A stretch of 64,000 nucleotides of DNA from Streptomyces bungoensis (GTDB lineage Bacteria > Actinomycetota > Actinomycetes > Streptomycetales > Streptomycetaceae). Made by a program: the position numbers and the translations under genes. The notes under the pieces are model-generated. The model made no database searches, was not told the DNA's origin, and saw only the letters and a list, made by a program, of their open reading frames with translations. This document shows positions 1 through 8,090 of this stretch, piece after piece. Location of the stretch: positions 1-64,000 of the forward strand of contig NZ_KQ948860.1 in the NCBI RefSeq assembly GCF_001514215.1, in the 5' to 3' direction. The stretch's first letter is position 1, and each line of letters begins with the position of its first letter.

Positions 1-112
1 GCCCGGAAGCCGGGGGCCGACGCATGTCCGCACCCGGCCCCGCGCCCGGGCGGAGGCGATTCGCCCACCTCGGTCCCGGTACGCGCCCTCCGCGCTGACA
101 CGAAAGAGTGTC

Positions 113-161
113 TTGACTTCACCCCACCGCGATATATCGTGTTCTCAGAAAGACGCGATAT
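113..161 (+). promoter_or_regulatory. Promoter and probable PadR operator of the DUF4097-padR operon
   Basis: A -35 box TTGACT (113-118) and a -10 box TATCGT (135-140) are 16 bp apart. The 10-bp palindrome CGATATATCG (130-139) overlaps the -10, and its left half with flank, CGCGATAT, recurs at 154-161. PadR repressors bind short A/T-rich dyads over their own promoters, so this is inferred to be the autoregulatory operator of the PadR gene two positions downstream. Confidence 0.55.
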
Positions 162-215
162 GGCGTGTCGCATCCGTGCCTGCGCCGCGTCACCCGTCCG
201 GCCGAGGAGGTCCCC

Positions 216-1187
216 ATGTCCGAGTGGTCCGTCGCCGAGCCCCAGAAGCTGACCTTCGACACCCCGGTCAGAGACCTCCAGGTACGCATCGTCAACGGAA
301 CGGTGAACGTGGTGGGCACCGACGAAGGTTCCGCCCGGCTGGAGGTCACGGAGATCGAGGGCCCGCCCCTGATCGTCACGCATCACCACGGCACCCTCAC
401 GGTGGCCTACGAGGACCTGCCCTGGAAGGGCTTCCTCAAGTGGCTCGACCGCAAGGGCTGGCGGCGCAGCGCCGTCGTCTCCCTCGCCGTGCCCGCCGAC
501 ACGCGCGTGGAGGTGGGGGTGGTGGGCGCGGGCGCGGTCGTCTCCGGCATCAGCGGCCCCACGGTGGTCAAGGGCGTCACCGGCGACACCACCCTCGTCG
601 GCCTTTCCGGCCCGGTCCGCGCCGACACCGTCTCCGGGAACCTGGAGGCCCAGGCCGTCACGGGAGACCTGCGCTTCAACTCGGTCTCGGGCGACCTGAC
701 CGTGGTGGAGGGCTCCGGCCCCTCCGTGCGCGCCGACTCCGTCAGCGGCTCCATGATCGTCGACCTGGACCCGGACGGCCCGACCGACGTCCGGCTGACC
801 AGCGTCTCCGGGGAGATCGCCATACGGCTGCCCCACCCGGCGGACGCGGAGGTGGAGGCGAACACCGCGAGCGGCACCATCTCCAACGCCTTCGACGACC
901 TGCGGGTGCACGGCCAGTGGGGCGCCCACAAGATCACCGGCCGCCTGGGCGCCGGGACGGGCCGCCTGCGGGCCACCACCGTCTCCGGCTCGATCGCCCT
1001 GCTGCGCCGCCCGCCGGGCGAGGACGAGGACGACATCCCTCAGGAGACCCGGCCCCACGGCGGCCCCGGCGACCCGGCCGGCCCCGCGGCCGGGTCCGGG
1101 ACCACTCCGGGGGACAATTCCGTCTCCGACCGGGGCGACGCCCCCGGCGCCCCGGCCGACGGCACGACCGACAAGAAGGTGCTCTGA
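216..1187 (+). CDS. DUF4097 family beta-repeat protein
   Basis: A 323-residue protein of the DUF4097 (putative auto-adhesin/beta-helix) family. From about residue 75 to 270 it is built of short repeats ending in a VSG or similar turn, as expected for a right-handed beta-solenoid; the last 55 residues are low-complexity Pro/Gly/Asp. No signal peptide or membrane segment is visible, so a cytoplasmic location is likely. I chose the ATG at 216 because GAGGAGG lies 7 nt upstream; an in-frame start at 165 would place the coding region inside the promoter. The stop is 1 nt before the padR start, so the two are co-transcribed and probably act in one response. The biochemical role of the family is unknown. 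Confidence 0.8.
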   Translation: MSEWSVAEPQKLTFDTPVRDLQVRIVNGTVNVVGTDEGSARLEVTEIEGPPLIVTHHHGTLTVAYEDLPWKGFLKWLDRKGWRRSAVVSLAVPADTRVEVGVVGAGAVVSGISGPTVVKGVTGDTTLVGLSGPVRADTVSGNLEAQAVTGDLRFNSVSGDLTVVEGSGPSVRADSVSGSMIVDLDPDGPTDVRLTSVSGEIAIRLPHPADAEVEANTASGTISNAFDDLRVHGQWGAHKITGRLGAGTGRLRATTVSGSIALLRRPPGEDEDDIPQETRPHGGPGDPAGPAAGSGTTPGDNSVSDRGDAPGAPADGTTDKKVL

Positions 1188-1188
1188 C

Positions 1189-2259
1189 ATGCCTCCCGTC
1201 TTCGCCCACGGCCGTCTCCGCCTCTACCTGCTCAAACTGCTCGACGAGGCCCCGCGCCACGGCTACGAAGTGATCAGGCTCCTGGAGGAGCGCTTCCAGG
1301 GCCTGTACGCCCCCTCCGCGGGCACGGTCTATCCGCGCCTGGCCAAGCTGGAGGCCGAGGGCCTGGTCACCCACACCACCGAGGGCGGCCGCAAGGTGTA
1401 CGCCATCACGGACGCCGGCCGCGCCGAACTGGCCGACCGCAGCGGTGAACTGGAGGACCTGGAACTGGAGATCCGCGAGTCCGTCGCGGAACTCGCCGCC
1501 GAGATAAGGGCCGACGTGCGGGGCGCGGCCGGCGATCTGCGGCGTGAGATGCGCGCGGCCGCCTCCGAGGCCCGCCAGGGTTCCCGGACGGCCGGCGCCC
1601 GGGCGGGGGCCTCCGGGGAGTCCGTCGACCTGGACGACAAGGAGGCCTGGCGGGCCGCCAAGGAGGAGATGCGCCGGGTCAAGCAGGAGTGGAAGGAGCA
1701 GGCCCGCCGCGCCAAGGACGAGAGCCGCCGGGCCCGCGAGGAGGCCCAGCGGGCCCGCAACCAGGCGCAGGAGGCCCAGGCGCGAGCGCGCGCCCAGGCC
1801 CAGGAGGAGATGCAGCGCATCGCCCGCCGGGTCCAGGAGCGCGTCCAGGACCACTTCGCGCGGGGCGACTGGCCGACCGGTGTCCGCGACGGCCTGACCG
1901 AACTCGCCAAGGAGTTCGGGGAGTTCGGCAGGGACTACGGCAAGGAGTTCGGCAAGGACTGGGGCTTCGGCCGCGCCGGCGAGGAGCCGGGCCACCGCCC
2001 GTCCGCCCCCTCGGCGGGTCCGGACCTCTCGACCACCCCGGAGGACTTCCCCGCGGAGTACGAGCCGTCCTGGGCCCACGAGGCCGGCACCGGAGATCCG
2101 TCCCGTGACCTGGACCGCCTGCTCGACCGCTTCCGGGACGACATCCGCGACGCGGCCCGCGACCACGGCGTCACCGACGACCAGCTCCGCGAGACCCGCC
2201 GCCACCTGTCGACGGCGGCGGCCCGCGTCGGGGCGATACTCCGCCGCCCCAGAGTCTGA
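1189..2259 (+). CDS. PadR family transcriptional regulator with long coiled-coil extension
   Basis: The first ~85 residues are a PadR winged helix, with the family-typical LLDEAPRHGYEVI helix and the wing segment AGTVYPRLAKLEAEGLV. Classical PadR proteins are 100-190 residues; this one is 356. The extension (about 90-225) is rich in Ala, Glu, Arg and Lys with long heptad-like runs, predicting an extended coiled coil, followed by a Gly/Phe-rich linker and a helical C-terminus. It presumably represses its own operon through the dyad at 130-139. The extension could mediate oligomerisation or contact the upstream DUF4097 partner (inference). Confidence 0.85.
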   Translation: MPPVFAHGRLRLYLLKLLDEAPRHGYEVIRLLEERFQGLYAPSAGTVYPRLAKLEAEGLVTHTTEGGRKVYAITDAGRAELADRSGELEDLELEIRESVAELAAEIRADVRGAAGDLRREMRAAASEARQGSRTAGARAGASGESVDLDDKEAWRAAKEEMRRVKQEWKEQARRAKDESRRAREEAQRARNQAQEAQARARAQAQEEMQRIARRVQERVQDHFARGDWPTGVRDGLTELAKEFGEFGRDYGKEFGKDWGFGRAGEEPGHRPSAPSAGPDLSTTPEDFPAEYEPSWAHEAGTGDPSRDLDRLLDRFRDDIRDAARDHGVTDDQLRETRRHLSTAAARVGAILRRPRV

Positions 2260-2262
2260 GGA

Positions 2263-2278
2263 CGGGCGCAAGCGCCCG
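2263..2278. terminator. Possible short hairpin between convergent genes
   Basis: GGGCGC (2264-2269) pairs with GCGCCC (2272-2277) directly after the padR stop, in a 68-bp gap shared with the convergent oxidoreductase gene. The stem is short, so this is a weak call. Confidence 0.3.
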
Positions 2279-2327
2279 GGCGGGCCCGGCTCCCCGGGGC
2301 CGCCCCGGCGTCCGGCCGCGCCGGGGG

Positions 2328-3293
2328 TCAGGAGTTCGTGAGCACGATCTTGCCGAACTGCTCGCCGGACGCCAGCCGCTCGAAGCCCTCGCGGGCCCGG
2401 TCCAGGGGCAGCACCTCGTCGATCACGGGGCGCACGCCCGTGGCGGCGCAGAAGGAGAGCAGGTCCTCCAGCTCGTCCTTGGTGCCCATCGTGGAGCCGA
2501 CGATCTTCAGCTCGAGGAAGAAGATCCGGGTCAGCTCGGCGTGCGAGGGCCGGTCTCCGCTGGTGGCGCCGGAGATGACGAGGGTGCCGCCGGGACGCAG
2601 GGACTTCACCGAGTGCGACCAGGTGGCGGCGCCCACGGTCTCGATGACGGCGTCCATCCGCTGCGGCAGCCGGGCCCCCGGCTCCACCGCCTCGACCGCG
2701 CCGAGTTCCAGCGCGCGCTTGCGCTTCGCCTCGTCCCGGCTGGTGGCGAAGACCCTCAGGCCCGCCGCCCGGCCCAGCACGATCGCGGCCGTGGCGACAC
2801 CGCCACCCGCGCCCTGGACGAGCACCGAGTCGCCGGGCCGTACACCGGCGTTGGTGAACAGCATCCGGTACGCCGTCAGCCAGGCCGTCGGCAGGCAGGC
2901 GGCCTCGGCGAAGGACAGCTCCTTCGGCTTGGGCAGGATGTTCCAGGTCGGGACGGCGACCTGCTCGGCGAAGGTGCCCTGGTAGCGCTCGGTGAGGATG
3001 GAGCGGGGCTCCCGGGGGCCGACGCCGTGCCCGGTCTGGCCGATGACGGAGTGCAGGACGACCTCGTTGCCGTCCTCGTCGATCCCGGCGGCGTCGCAGC
3101 CGAGGATCATCGGCAGCTTGTCCTCCGCGAGGCCCACGCCGCGCAGGGACCAGAGGTCGTGATGGTTGAGGGAGGCGGCCCGCACGGTGACGGTGCTCCA
3201 GCCGGGCCGGGCCTCGGGAGCCGGACGCTCCCCCAACTCCAGGCCGGTCAGCGGCTGGTCGCGGTCGATTCGGGCGGCGTAGGCAGCGAACAT
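2328..3293 (-). CDS. Zinc-independent MDR family oxidoreductase (quinone oxidoreductase-like)
   Basis: A 321-residue medium-chain dehydrogenase/reductase. The N-terminal GroES-like domain contains the SLNHHDLWSLRG segment and GCDAAG, and the nucleotide-binding fold begins at VLVQGAGGGVATAAIVLG (residues ~142-160), an NADP-type Rossmann glycine motif. The cysteine set of zinc alcohol dehydrogenases is missing, which points to the quinone oxidoreductase branch. I start at the ATG at 3293 (MFAAYAARI); the open frame continues upstream without a plausible ribosome site. It stands alone, convergent with padR. Substrate unknown. Confidence 0.8.
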   Translation of the reverse strand: MFAAYAARIDRDQPLTGLELGERPAPEARPGWSTVTVRAASLNHHDLWSLRGVGLAEDKLPMILGCDAAGIDEDGNEVVLHSVIGQTGHGVGPREPRSILTERYQGTFAEQVAVPTWNILPKPKELSFAEAACLPTAWLTAYRMLFTNAGVRPGDSVLVQGAGGGVATAAIVLGRAAGLRVFATSRDEAKRKRALELGAVEAVEPGARLPQRMDAVIETVGAATWSHSVKSLRPGGTLVISGATSGDRPSHAELTRIFFLELKIVGSTMGTKDELEDLLSFCAATGVRPVIDEVLPLDRAREGFERLASGEQFGKIVLTNS

Positions 3294-3455
3294 GGCCTCG
3301 ACGATAGGTGCGCCGTGCAGCGGACGGAACCAGGAAGCCCTGTGACACATGCCCTCTTGCGTGACGGCACCCGTGCGGCGCAGCCGGCGCGGCACCGCGC
3401 CCACGCACCGGGCCGGTGCCCGCGCACCCGCCGGGCGCGCGGAGGGGGCGGCACG

Positions 3456-3489
3456 GGAACGGCCCCGCCCGGGCGGGCGGGGCCGTTCC
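3456..3489 (-). terminator. Intrinsic terminator of the malic enzyme gene
   Basis: A 14-bp perfect stem (3456-3469 with 3476-3489) and 6-nt loop lie 9 bp beyond the malic enzyme stop codon. No T-run follows, which is usual in Streptomyces. Confidence 0.8.
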
Positions 3490-3497
3490 ACGCGACC

Positions 3498-4718
3498 TCA
3501 GCGACGGGCGACGCCCTCGGCCCGGGCGGCGGCGGCCACCGCCGCGGTCACGGCCGGAGCGACCCGCTCGTCGAACGGGGAGGGGATGACGTAGTCGGCG
3601 GCGAGATCGTCACCGACCACCGCGGCCAGGGCCTCGGCGGCGGCGATCTTCATGCCCTCGGTGATCCGTGTGGCCCGCACCTGCAGCGCTCCCGCGAAGA
3701 TCCCGGGGAAGGCCAGCACGTTGTTGATCTGGTTCGGGAAGTCCGAACGGCCGGTGGCGACGACGGCGGCGTACTTGTGCGCCACCTCCGGGTGCACCTC
3801 GGGGTTCGGGTTGGCCATCGCGAAGACGAAGGCGCCCTCCGCCATGGAGGCGACCGCGGACTCGGAGACGGTGCCGCCGGAGACGCCGATGAACACGTCC
3901 GCACCCGCGAGGGCGTCCTCCAGCGAACCGCTGATGCCCGCCTTGTTGGTGAAGGAGGCGACCTCCCGCTTGACCGGCGTCAGGTCCTGGCGGTCGCCCG
4001 AGACGACACCCTTGCGGTCCGCCACGGCCACGTCCCCGATGCCGGCCTCGACCAGCATCCTGGCGATGGCGACACCGGCCGCGCCGGCGCCCGAGATGAC
4101 GGCCCGCAACTGCCCGATCTCCCGCCCGCTCAGCCGCGCCGCGTTGCGCAGCGCCGCGAGCGTCACGACGGCCGTGCCGTGCTGGTCGTCGTGGAAGACC
4201 GGGATGTCCAGCCGCTCCTGGAGCCGGCGCTCGATCTCGAAGCACCGGGGCGCCGAGATGTCCTCCAGGTTCACTCCGCCGAACGAGGGAGCGAGCCGGA
4301 CGACGGTCTCGACGATGTCGTCGACGTCCGTGCAGTCGAGCGCGATGGGCACCGCGTCGACGCCGCCGAACTGCTTGAACAGGATCGCCTTGCCCTCCAT
4401 CACGGGGAGGGAGGCCTGGGGACCGATGTCCCCGAGTCCGAGCACGGCCGTGCCGTCGGTGACGACGGCGACCACAGAGGACTTCCATGTGTAGTCGTTG
4501 ACCAGCTCCGGCTGCTCCGCGATCGCGGTGCACACGCGCGCGACGCCGGGCGTGTACGCGAGGGAAAGGTCTTCCTTGTCGCGGATCGGAACGGTGGCCT
4601 GCACGGCCATCTTTCCGCCGCGGTGGAGCGCGAACGCCGGATCGAAGGAATCGAGGGGCTCGGCCCCCTCCTGATCCGTGCTGCTGTCGCTGCGAGGATT
4701 GACGATCTCCGCTGCCAC
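3498..4718 (-). CDS. NAD(P)-dependent malic enzyme
   Basis: A 406-residue bacterial-type malic enzyme catalysing oxidative decarboxylation of malate to pyruvate. The N-terminal malic domain carries EGKAILFKQFGGVDA and the metal-ligand stretch EDISAPRCFEIE; FHDDQHGTA leads into the C-terminal Rossmann domain (AVISGAGAAGVAIARML). Length and layout match the compact single-domain-pair form of S. coelicolor SCO5261, reported NADP-specific, so it probably supplies pyruvate and NADPH. The start is GTG at 4718, preceded by AAGGGG about 11 nt upstream. It faces a glutamate-type ABC importer across a 568-bp control region. Confidence 0.92.
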   Translation of the reverse strand: MAAEIVNPRSDSSTDQEGAEPLDSFDPAFALHRGGKMAVQATVPIRDKEDLSLAYTPGVARVCTAIAEQPELVNDYTWKSSVVAVVTDGTAVLGLGDIGPQASLPVMEGKAILFKQFGGVDAVPIALDCTDVDDIVETVVRLAPSFGGVNLEDISAPRCFEIERRLQERLDIPVFHDDQHGTAVVTLAALRNAARLSGREIGQLRAVISGAGAAGVAIARMLVEAGIGDVAVADRKGVVSGDRQDLTPVKREVASFTNKAGISGSLEDALAGADVFIGVSGGTVSESAVASMAEGAFVFAMANPNPEVHPEVAHKYAAVVATGRSDFPNQINNVLAFPGIFAGALQVRATRITEGMKIAAAEALAAVVGDDLAADYVIPSPFDERVAPAVTAAVAAAARAEGVARR

Positions 4719-5286
4719 TTTGTCTTACCCCTTAGGTATGCATGGTTTGAGGGTCGACCACTCCTGGTGAGGGGTGGGCGGGCACCGCGCAGGCCCGGTT
4801 GCTGATACGTACGGGCAGCTGCGCGACGGGCGCGCCGCACACGCGCCCTGAGCCCCGGATGAGGGGTGTAAAGAACCTTCTTACCGGACGGACGGCGCTC
4901 ACGACGAGTCCATTAGGTGCAAGGTCACATCTGAGGACCAGAACGCCACACGTGAATGACACGGGGCTGACACGAGAGCGACACGGGTGTGACTCGACGG
5001 CGGCCGGACCTGGTGGTGTGTCCACCCGCAAGCCTTGATCACATCCTGAGACGTCCGGAAGATTTTCCGGCGGGAATGCCGGTTCTCCGCAGATGGTGCG
5101 GCCCCGATGTCCCGACCCGGCGGGTCCTGACGCGGTCGGCGTCATCCCGTTATCCGATTTTGACATTGGCACGCCCCTGAATGGCGTAGCCCGAATGGCA
5201 AGATGCCGTAAACCCACGAGGTCGCGACACCCGAAGGTGTGTGTTTCCGTCGACCCATCGGCAACTCTCCCGCCGGAGGAACCACG
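4719..5286. other. Long intergenic control region between malic enzyme and ABC importer
   Basis: No convincing gene. It must hold both divergent promoters. Visible elements are three direct repeats of GACACGRG (4958, 4969, 4980) with an exact 11-bp period plus a weaker fourth (GACTCG at 4991), and a TTGACA hexamer at 5160-5165 upstream of the importer, for which no good -10 stands at the usual distance. The ABC operon ribosome site CGGAGGA is at 5275-5281. Confidence 0.6.
4958..4996. promoter_or_regulatory. Helically phased direct repeats, candidate regulator binding site
   Basis: GACACGGG (4958-4965), GACACGAG (4969-4976), GACACGGG (4980-4987) and partial GACTCG (4991-4996) recur every 11 bp, one helical turn. 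OmpR/PhoP-type response regulators bind direct repeats with this period. Which regulator binds is not known from the sequence. Confidence 0.45.
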
Positions 5287-6237
5287 ATGACCGCAAGCTC
5301 CACCCGTCGTACCACCGCGCACACCCGCCTGGCGGCGGTCGGTGCGATCGCGGTCGCAGGCGCCCTGCTGCTCACCGGCTGCGGTGACCAGACCAAGAAC
5401 AAGGACTCCGGCAGCGCGTCCGTCGGCAACGCCCCGCTGGCCGACAAGCTTCCCAAGGACATCCGCAGCAAGGGTGTCATCCGGGTCGGATCGGACATCG
5501 CGTACGCCCCGGTGGAGTTCAAGGACTCCTCCGGCAAGGTCGCCGGCCTGGACCCGGACCTCGCCGCCGCCATGGGCAAGCAGCTCGGTGTGAAGCTCGA
5601 GTTCGAGAACGGCACCTTCGACGCGCTGCTCACGGGTCTGCGCTCGGGCCGCTACGACATCGCGATGTCGGCGATGACCGACAACAAGAACCGCCAGGAG
5701 GGTGTCGACCCGGACACCGGCAAGAAGGTCGGCGAGGGCGTCGACTTCGTCGACTACCTGACCGCCGGCGTCTCCATCTACACCCGCAACGGCGACACCA
5801 AGGGCATCACCTCCTGGTCGGACCTGTGCGGCAAGAAGATCGCCGTCGAGCGCGGCACCGTGTCGGAGGACCTGGCCAAGCAGGAGGCCAAGAAGTGCCC
5901 GGCCGGCAAGAAGCTGTCCATCGAGCCGTTCGACGACGACCAGCAGTCCCAGACCCGCCTGCGCTCGGGCGGCGTGGACGCGGCCTCCTCCGACTTCCCG
6001 GTCGCCGCGTACGCGGTGAAGACCTCCGGCGGCGGCAAGGACTTCCAGATCGTCGGCGACCAGGTGGAGGCGGCGCCGTACGGGATCGCCGTGGCCAAGA
6101 GCGCCACCCAGCTGCGGGACGCCCTGCAGGCCGCCATGAACGCGATCATCAAGAACGGCGAGTACCAGAAGATCCTGCAGAAGTGGGGCGCCCAGGACGG
6201 CGCCGTCAAGGAGTCCGTGATCAACGGCGGCAAGTGA
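5287..6237 (+). CDS. Glutamate/glutamine-type ABC transporter substrate-binding lipoprotein
   Basis: A 316-residue periplasmic-binding-protein-like lipoprotein (SBP_bac_3 family). A basic N-terminus and hydrophobic stretch end in the lipobox LLTGC, with the lipidated cysteine at residue 32, so the mature protein is anchored outside the membrane. The family signature GVIRVGSDIAYAPVEF opens lobe 1; DALLTGLRSGRYDIAMSAM and KIAVERGTVSE mark the amino-acid-binding fold. The ATG at 5287 follows CGGAGGA by 5 nt. First gene of a three-gene import operon; the exact amino acid is inferred from family only. Confidence 0.9.
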   Translation: MTASSTRRTTAHTRLAAVGAIAVAGALLLTGCGDQTKNKDSGSASVGNAPLADKLPKDIRSKGVIRVGSDIAYAPVEFKDSSGKVAGLDPDLAAAMGKQLGVKLEFENGTFDALLTGLRSGRYDIAMSAMTDNKNRQEGVDPDTGKKVGEGVDFVDYLTAGVSIYTRNGDTKGITSWSDLCGKKIAVERGTVSEDLAKQEAKKCPAGKKLSIEPFDDDQQSQTRLRSGGVDAASSDFPVAAYAVKTSGGGKDFQIVGDQVEAAPYGIAVAKSATQLRDALQAAMNAIIKNGEYQKILQKWGAQDGAVKESVINGGK

Positions 6238-6272
6238 CCGCGGACCCGAGCGGGCACTGAGAGGCAACACCC

Positions 6273-7211
6273 GTGACAGACATCGACAAGACGGCGGCCG
6301 GGGCGCAGGGCACTCCGGCGGCCGGCCCGGAGGGCCTCAGGGCCATCCCGGTCCGGCACTACGGACGCTACGTCTCCGCCGTCATCGCCATCGCGATCCT
6401 GTTCGCGATCATCTACGCGTTCGGCCAGGGCAAGATCAACTGGCACGCGATCCCGGACTACTTCTTCGACCACCGGATCATGCAGGGCGTCGGCAAGACG
6501 CTGCTGCTGACGGTCCTGTCGATGGTGATCGGCATCGTCGGCGGCATCGTCCTCGCGGTGATGCGCCTGTCGAAGAACCCGGTGACCTCGTCGATCGCGT
6601 GGTTCTACATCTGGTTCTTCCGCGGCACCCCGGTGCTGGTGCAGCTGTTCCTGTGGTTCAACCTGGGCCTGGTCTTCGAGTACATCAACCTCGGCCCGAT
6701 CTACAAGAACTACTGGTCCGACTTCATGACGCCGCTGCTGACTGCGCTGCTCGGCCTGGGCCTGAACGAGGCCGCGTACATGGCCGAGATCTGCCGCGCC
6801 GGCCTGCTCGCGGTGGACGAGGGCCAGACCGAGGCCGCGCACGCCCTGGGCATGAGCCACGGCAAGACCCTGCGCCGGATCGTCATCCCGCAGGCGATGC
6901 GCGTCATCGTGCCGCCGACGGGCAACGAAGTGATCAACATGCTGAAGACGACCTCGCTCGTGGCGGCCGTCCAGTATCCCGAGCTGTTCCGCTTCGCCCA
7001 GGACATCGGCCAGAACTCCGGTGCCCCGGTGGAGATGTACTTCCTCGCCGCGGCCTGGTACCTGATCATGACCTCGGTGCTGAGCGTGGGCCAGTTCTAC
7101 ATCGAGCGGTACTACGCCCGCGGCTCCAGCCGTCAGCTGCCGGCCACCCCCTGGCAGAAGGTCAGGGCCAACATGCTCTCCCTGGGCCGGCCGAAGGGAG
7201 GCATGGCATGA
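6273..7211 (+). CDS. Amino acid ABC transporter permease (HisM/GlnP family)
   Basis: A 312-residue integral membrane permease with about five transmembrane helices. The cytoplasmic EAA loop that docks the ATPase is EAAHALGMSHGKTLRRIVIP (residues ~188-207), followed by the family-typical PPTGNEVINMLKTTSL. The N-terminal ~30 residues are polar. Start GTG at 6273, preceded by GAGAGGCA. It follows the binding protein by 35 bp and overlaps the ATPase start (ATGA), so the three are translated together. No second permease gene is present, so it likely acts as a homodimer. Confidence 0.92.
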   Translation: MTDIDKTAAGAQGTPAAGPEGLRAIPVRHYGRYVSAVIAIAILFAIIYAFGQGKINWHAIPDYFFDHRIMQGVGKTLLLTVLSMVIGIVGGIVLAVMRLSKNPVTSSIAWFYIWFFRGTPVLVQLFLWFNLGLVFEYINLGPIYKNYWSDFMTPLLTALLGLGLNEAAYMAEICRAGLLAVDEGQTEAAHALGMSHGKTLRRIVIPQAMRVIVPPTGNEVINMLKTTSLVAAVQYPELFRFAQDIGQNSGAPVEMYFLAAAWYLIMTSVLSVGQFYIERYYARGSSRQLPATPWQKVRANMLSLGRPKGGMA

Positions 7212-8014
7212 CGGACAAGCCGAGCAAGGTGCAGGACTCCATGCCGACGGGGAACGTCCCGATGGTCAAGGCCGAGGGCGTCCACAAGTCCTTCGGTCAC
7301 GTGCAGGTCCTCAAGGGCATCGACCTGGAGGTGAAGCCGGGCGAGGTGTTCTGCCTCATCGGCCCCTCCGGCTCCGGCAAGTCGACCTTCCTGCGGTGCA
7401 TCAACCACCTCGAGAAGATCAACGCCGGGCGGCTGTACGTCGACGGCGAGCTGGTCGGCTACCGCCAGAAGGGCGAGAAGCTGTACGAGCTGAAGGACAG
7501 CGAGGTCGCCCTGAAGCGCCGGGACATCGGCATGGTCTTCCAGCGCTTCAACCTGTTCCCGCACATGACGGCCGCGGAGAACGTCATCGAGGCGCCGGTC
7601 CAGGTCAAGGGCGTCGGCAAGAGCCAGGCCCGGGAGCGGGCGATGCAGCTGCTGGAGCGGGTGGGCCTCGCCGACAAGGCCGGGAACTACCCCTCCCAGC
7701 TCTCCGGCGGCCAGCAGCAGCGCGTGGCGATCGCCCGGGCCCTGGCCATGGACCCGAAGCTGATGCTGTTCGACGAGCCGACCTCGGCCCTCGACCCGGA
7801 GCTGGTGGGTGACGTCCTCGACGTCATGCGCGACCTCGCCGAGTCGGGCATGACGATGGTGGTGGTCACCCACGAGATGGGCTTCGCCCGCGAGGTGGGC
7901 GACAGCCTGGTGTTCATGGACGGCGGTGTCGTGGTCGAATCCGGCCATCCGCGCGACGTCCTGACGAACCCGCAGCACGAGCGGACGCAGTCGTTCCTGT
8001 CGAAGGTCCTCTGA
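7208..8014 (+). CDS. Amino acid ABC transporter ATP-binding protein (GlnQ family)
   Basis: A 268-residue ABC ATPase of the polar amino acid importers. Visible motifs: Walker A GPSGSGKST, Q-loop VFQRFNLFPHMT, signature LSGGQQQR, Walker B LMLFDEPTSALD and H-loop VVVTHEMGFA. A small insertion after the Walker A region (LVGYRQKGEKLYELKD) is typical of this subfamily. ATG at 7208 overlaps the permease stop. It powers uptake by the preceding permease and lipoprotein. A strong hairpin follows the gene. Confidence 0.95.
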   Translation: MTDKPSKVQDSMPTGNVPMVKAEGVHKSFGHVQVLKGIDLEVKPGEVFCLIGPSGSGKSTFLRCINHLEKINAGRLYVDGELVGYRQKGEKLYELKDSEVALKRRDIGMVFQRFNLFPHMTAAENVIEAPVQVKGVGKSQARERAMQLLERVGLADKAGNYPSQLSGGQQQRVAIARALAMDPKLMLFDEPTSALDPELVGDVLDVMRDLAESGMTMVVVTHEMGFAREVGDSLVFMDGGVVVESGHPRDVLTNPQHERTQSFLSKVL

Positions 8015-8043
8015 CGGGTCCGGCAGGACCTCTGACACGCCGA

Positions 8044-8073
8044 GGGGCGGTACGGGAGTGCCCGTGCCGCCCC
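8044..8073. terminator. Bidirectional terminator of the ABC operon and facing methyltransferase
   Basis: Arms 8044-8056 and 8061-8073 form a 13-bp stem with one G-U pair and a 4-nt loop (AGTG), placed between the convergent ATPase and methyltransferase genes. Confidence 0.8.
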
Positions 8074-8090
8074 TTCGCGTGCCGGCCGGC

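Noticed and set aside
934..3408. 824-codon minus-strand frame spanning padR and the MDR gene
   Set aside because: Runs out of frame with the MDR gene and antisense to padR; low-complexity shadow frame.
4799..5290. Several short plus-strand frames (60-80 codons) between the malic enzyme and ABC genes
   Set aside because: They overlap one another, lack ribosome sites and codon bias, and cross the likely promoters.
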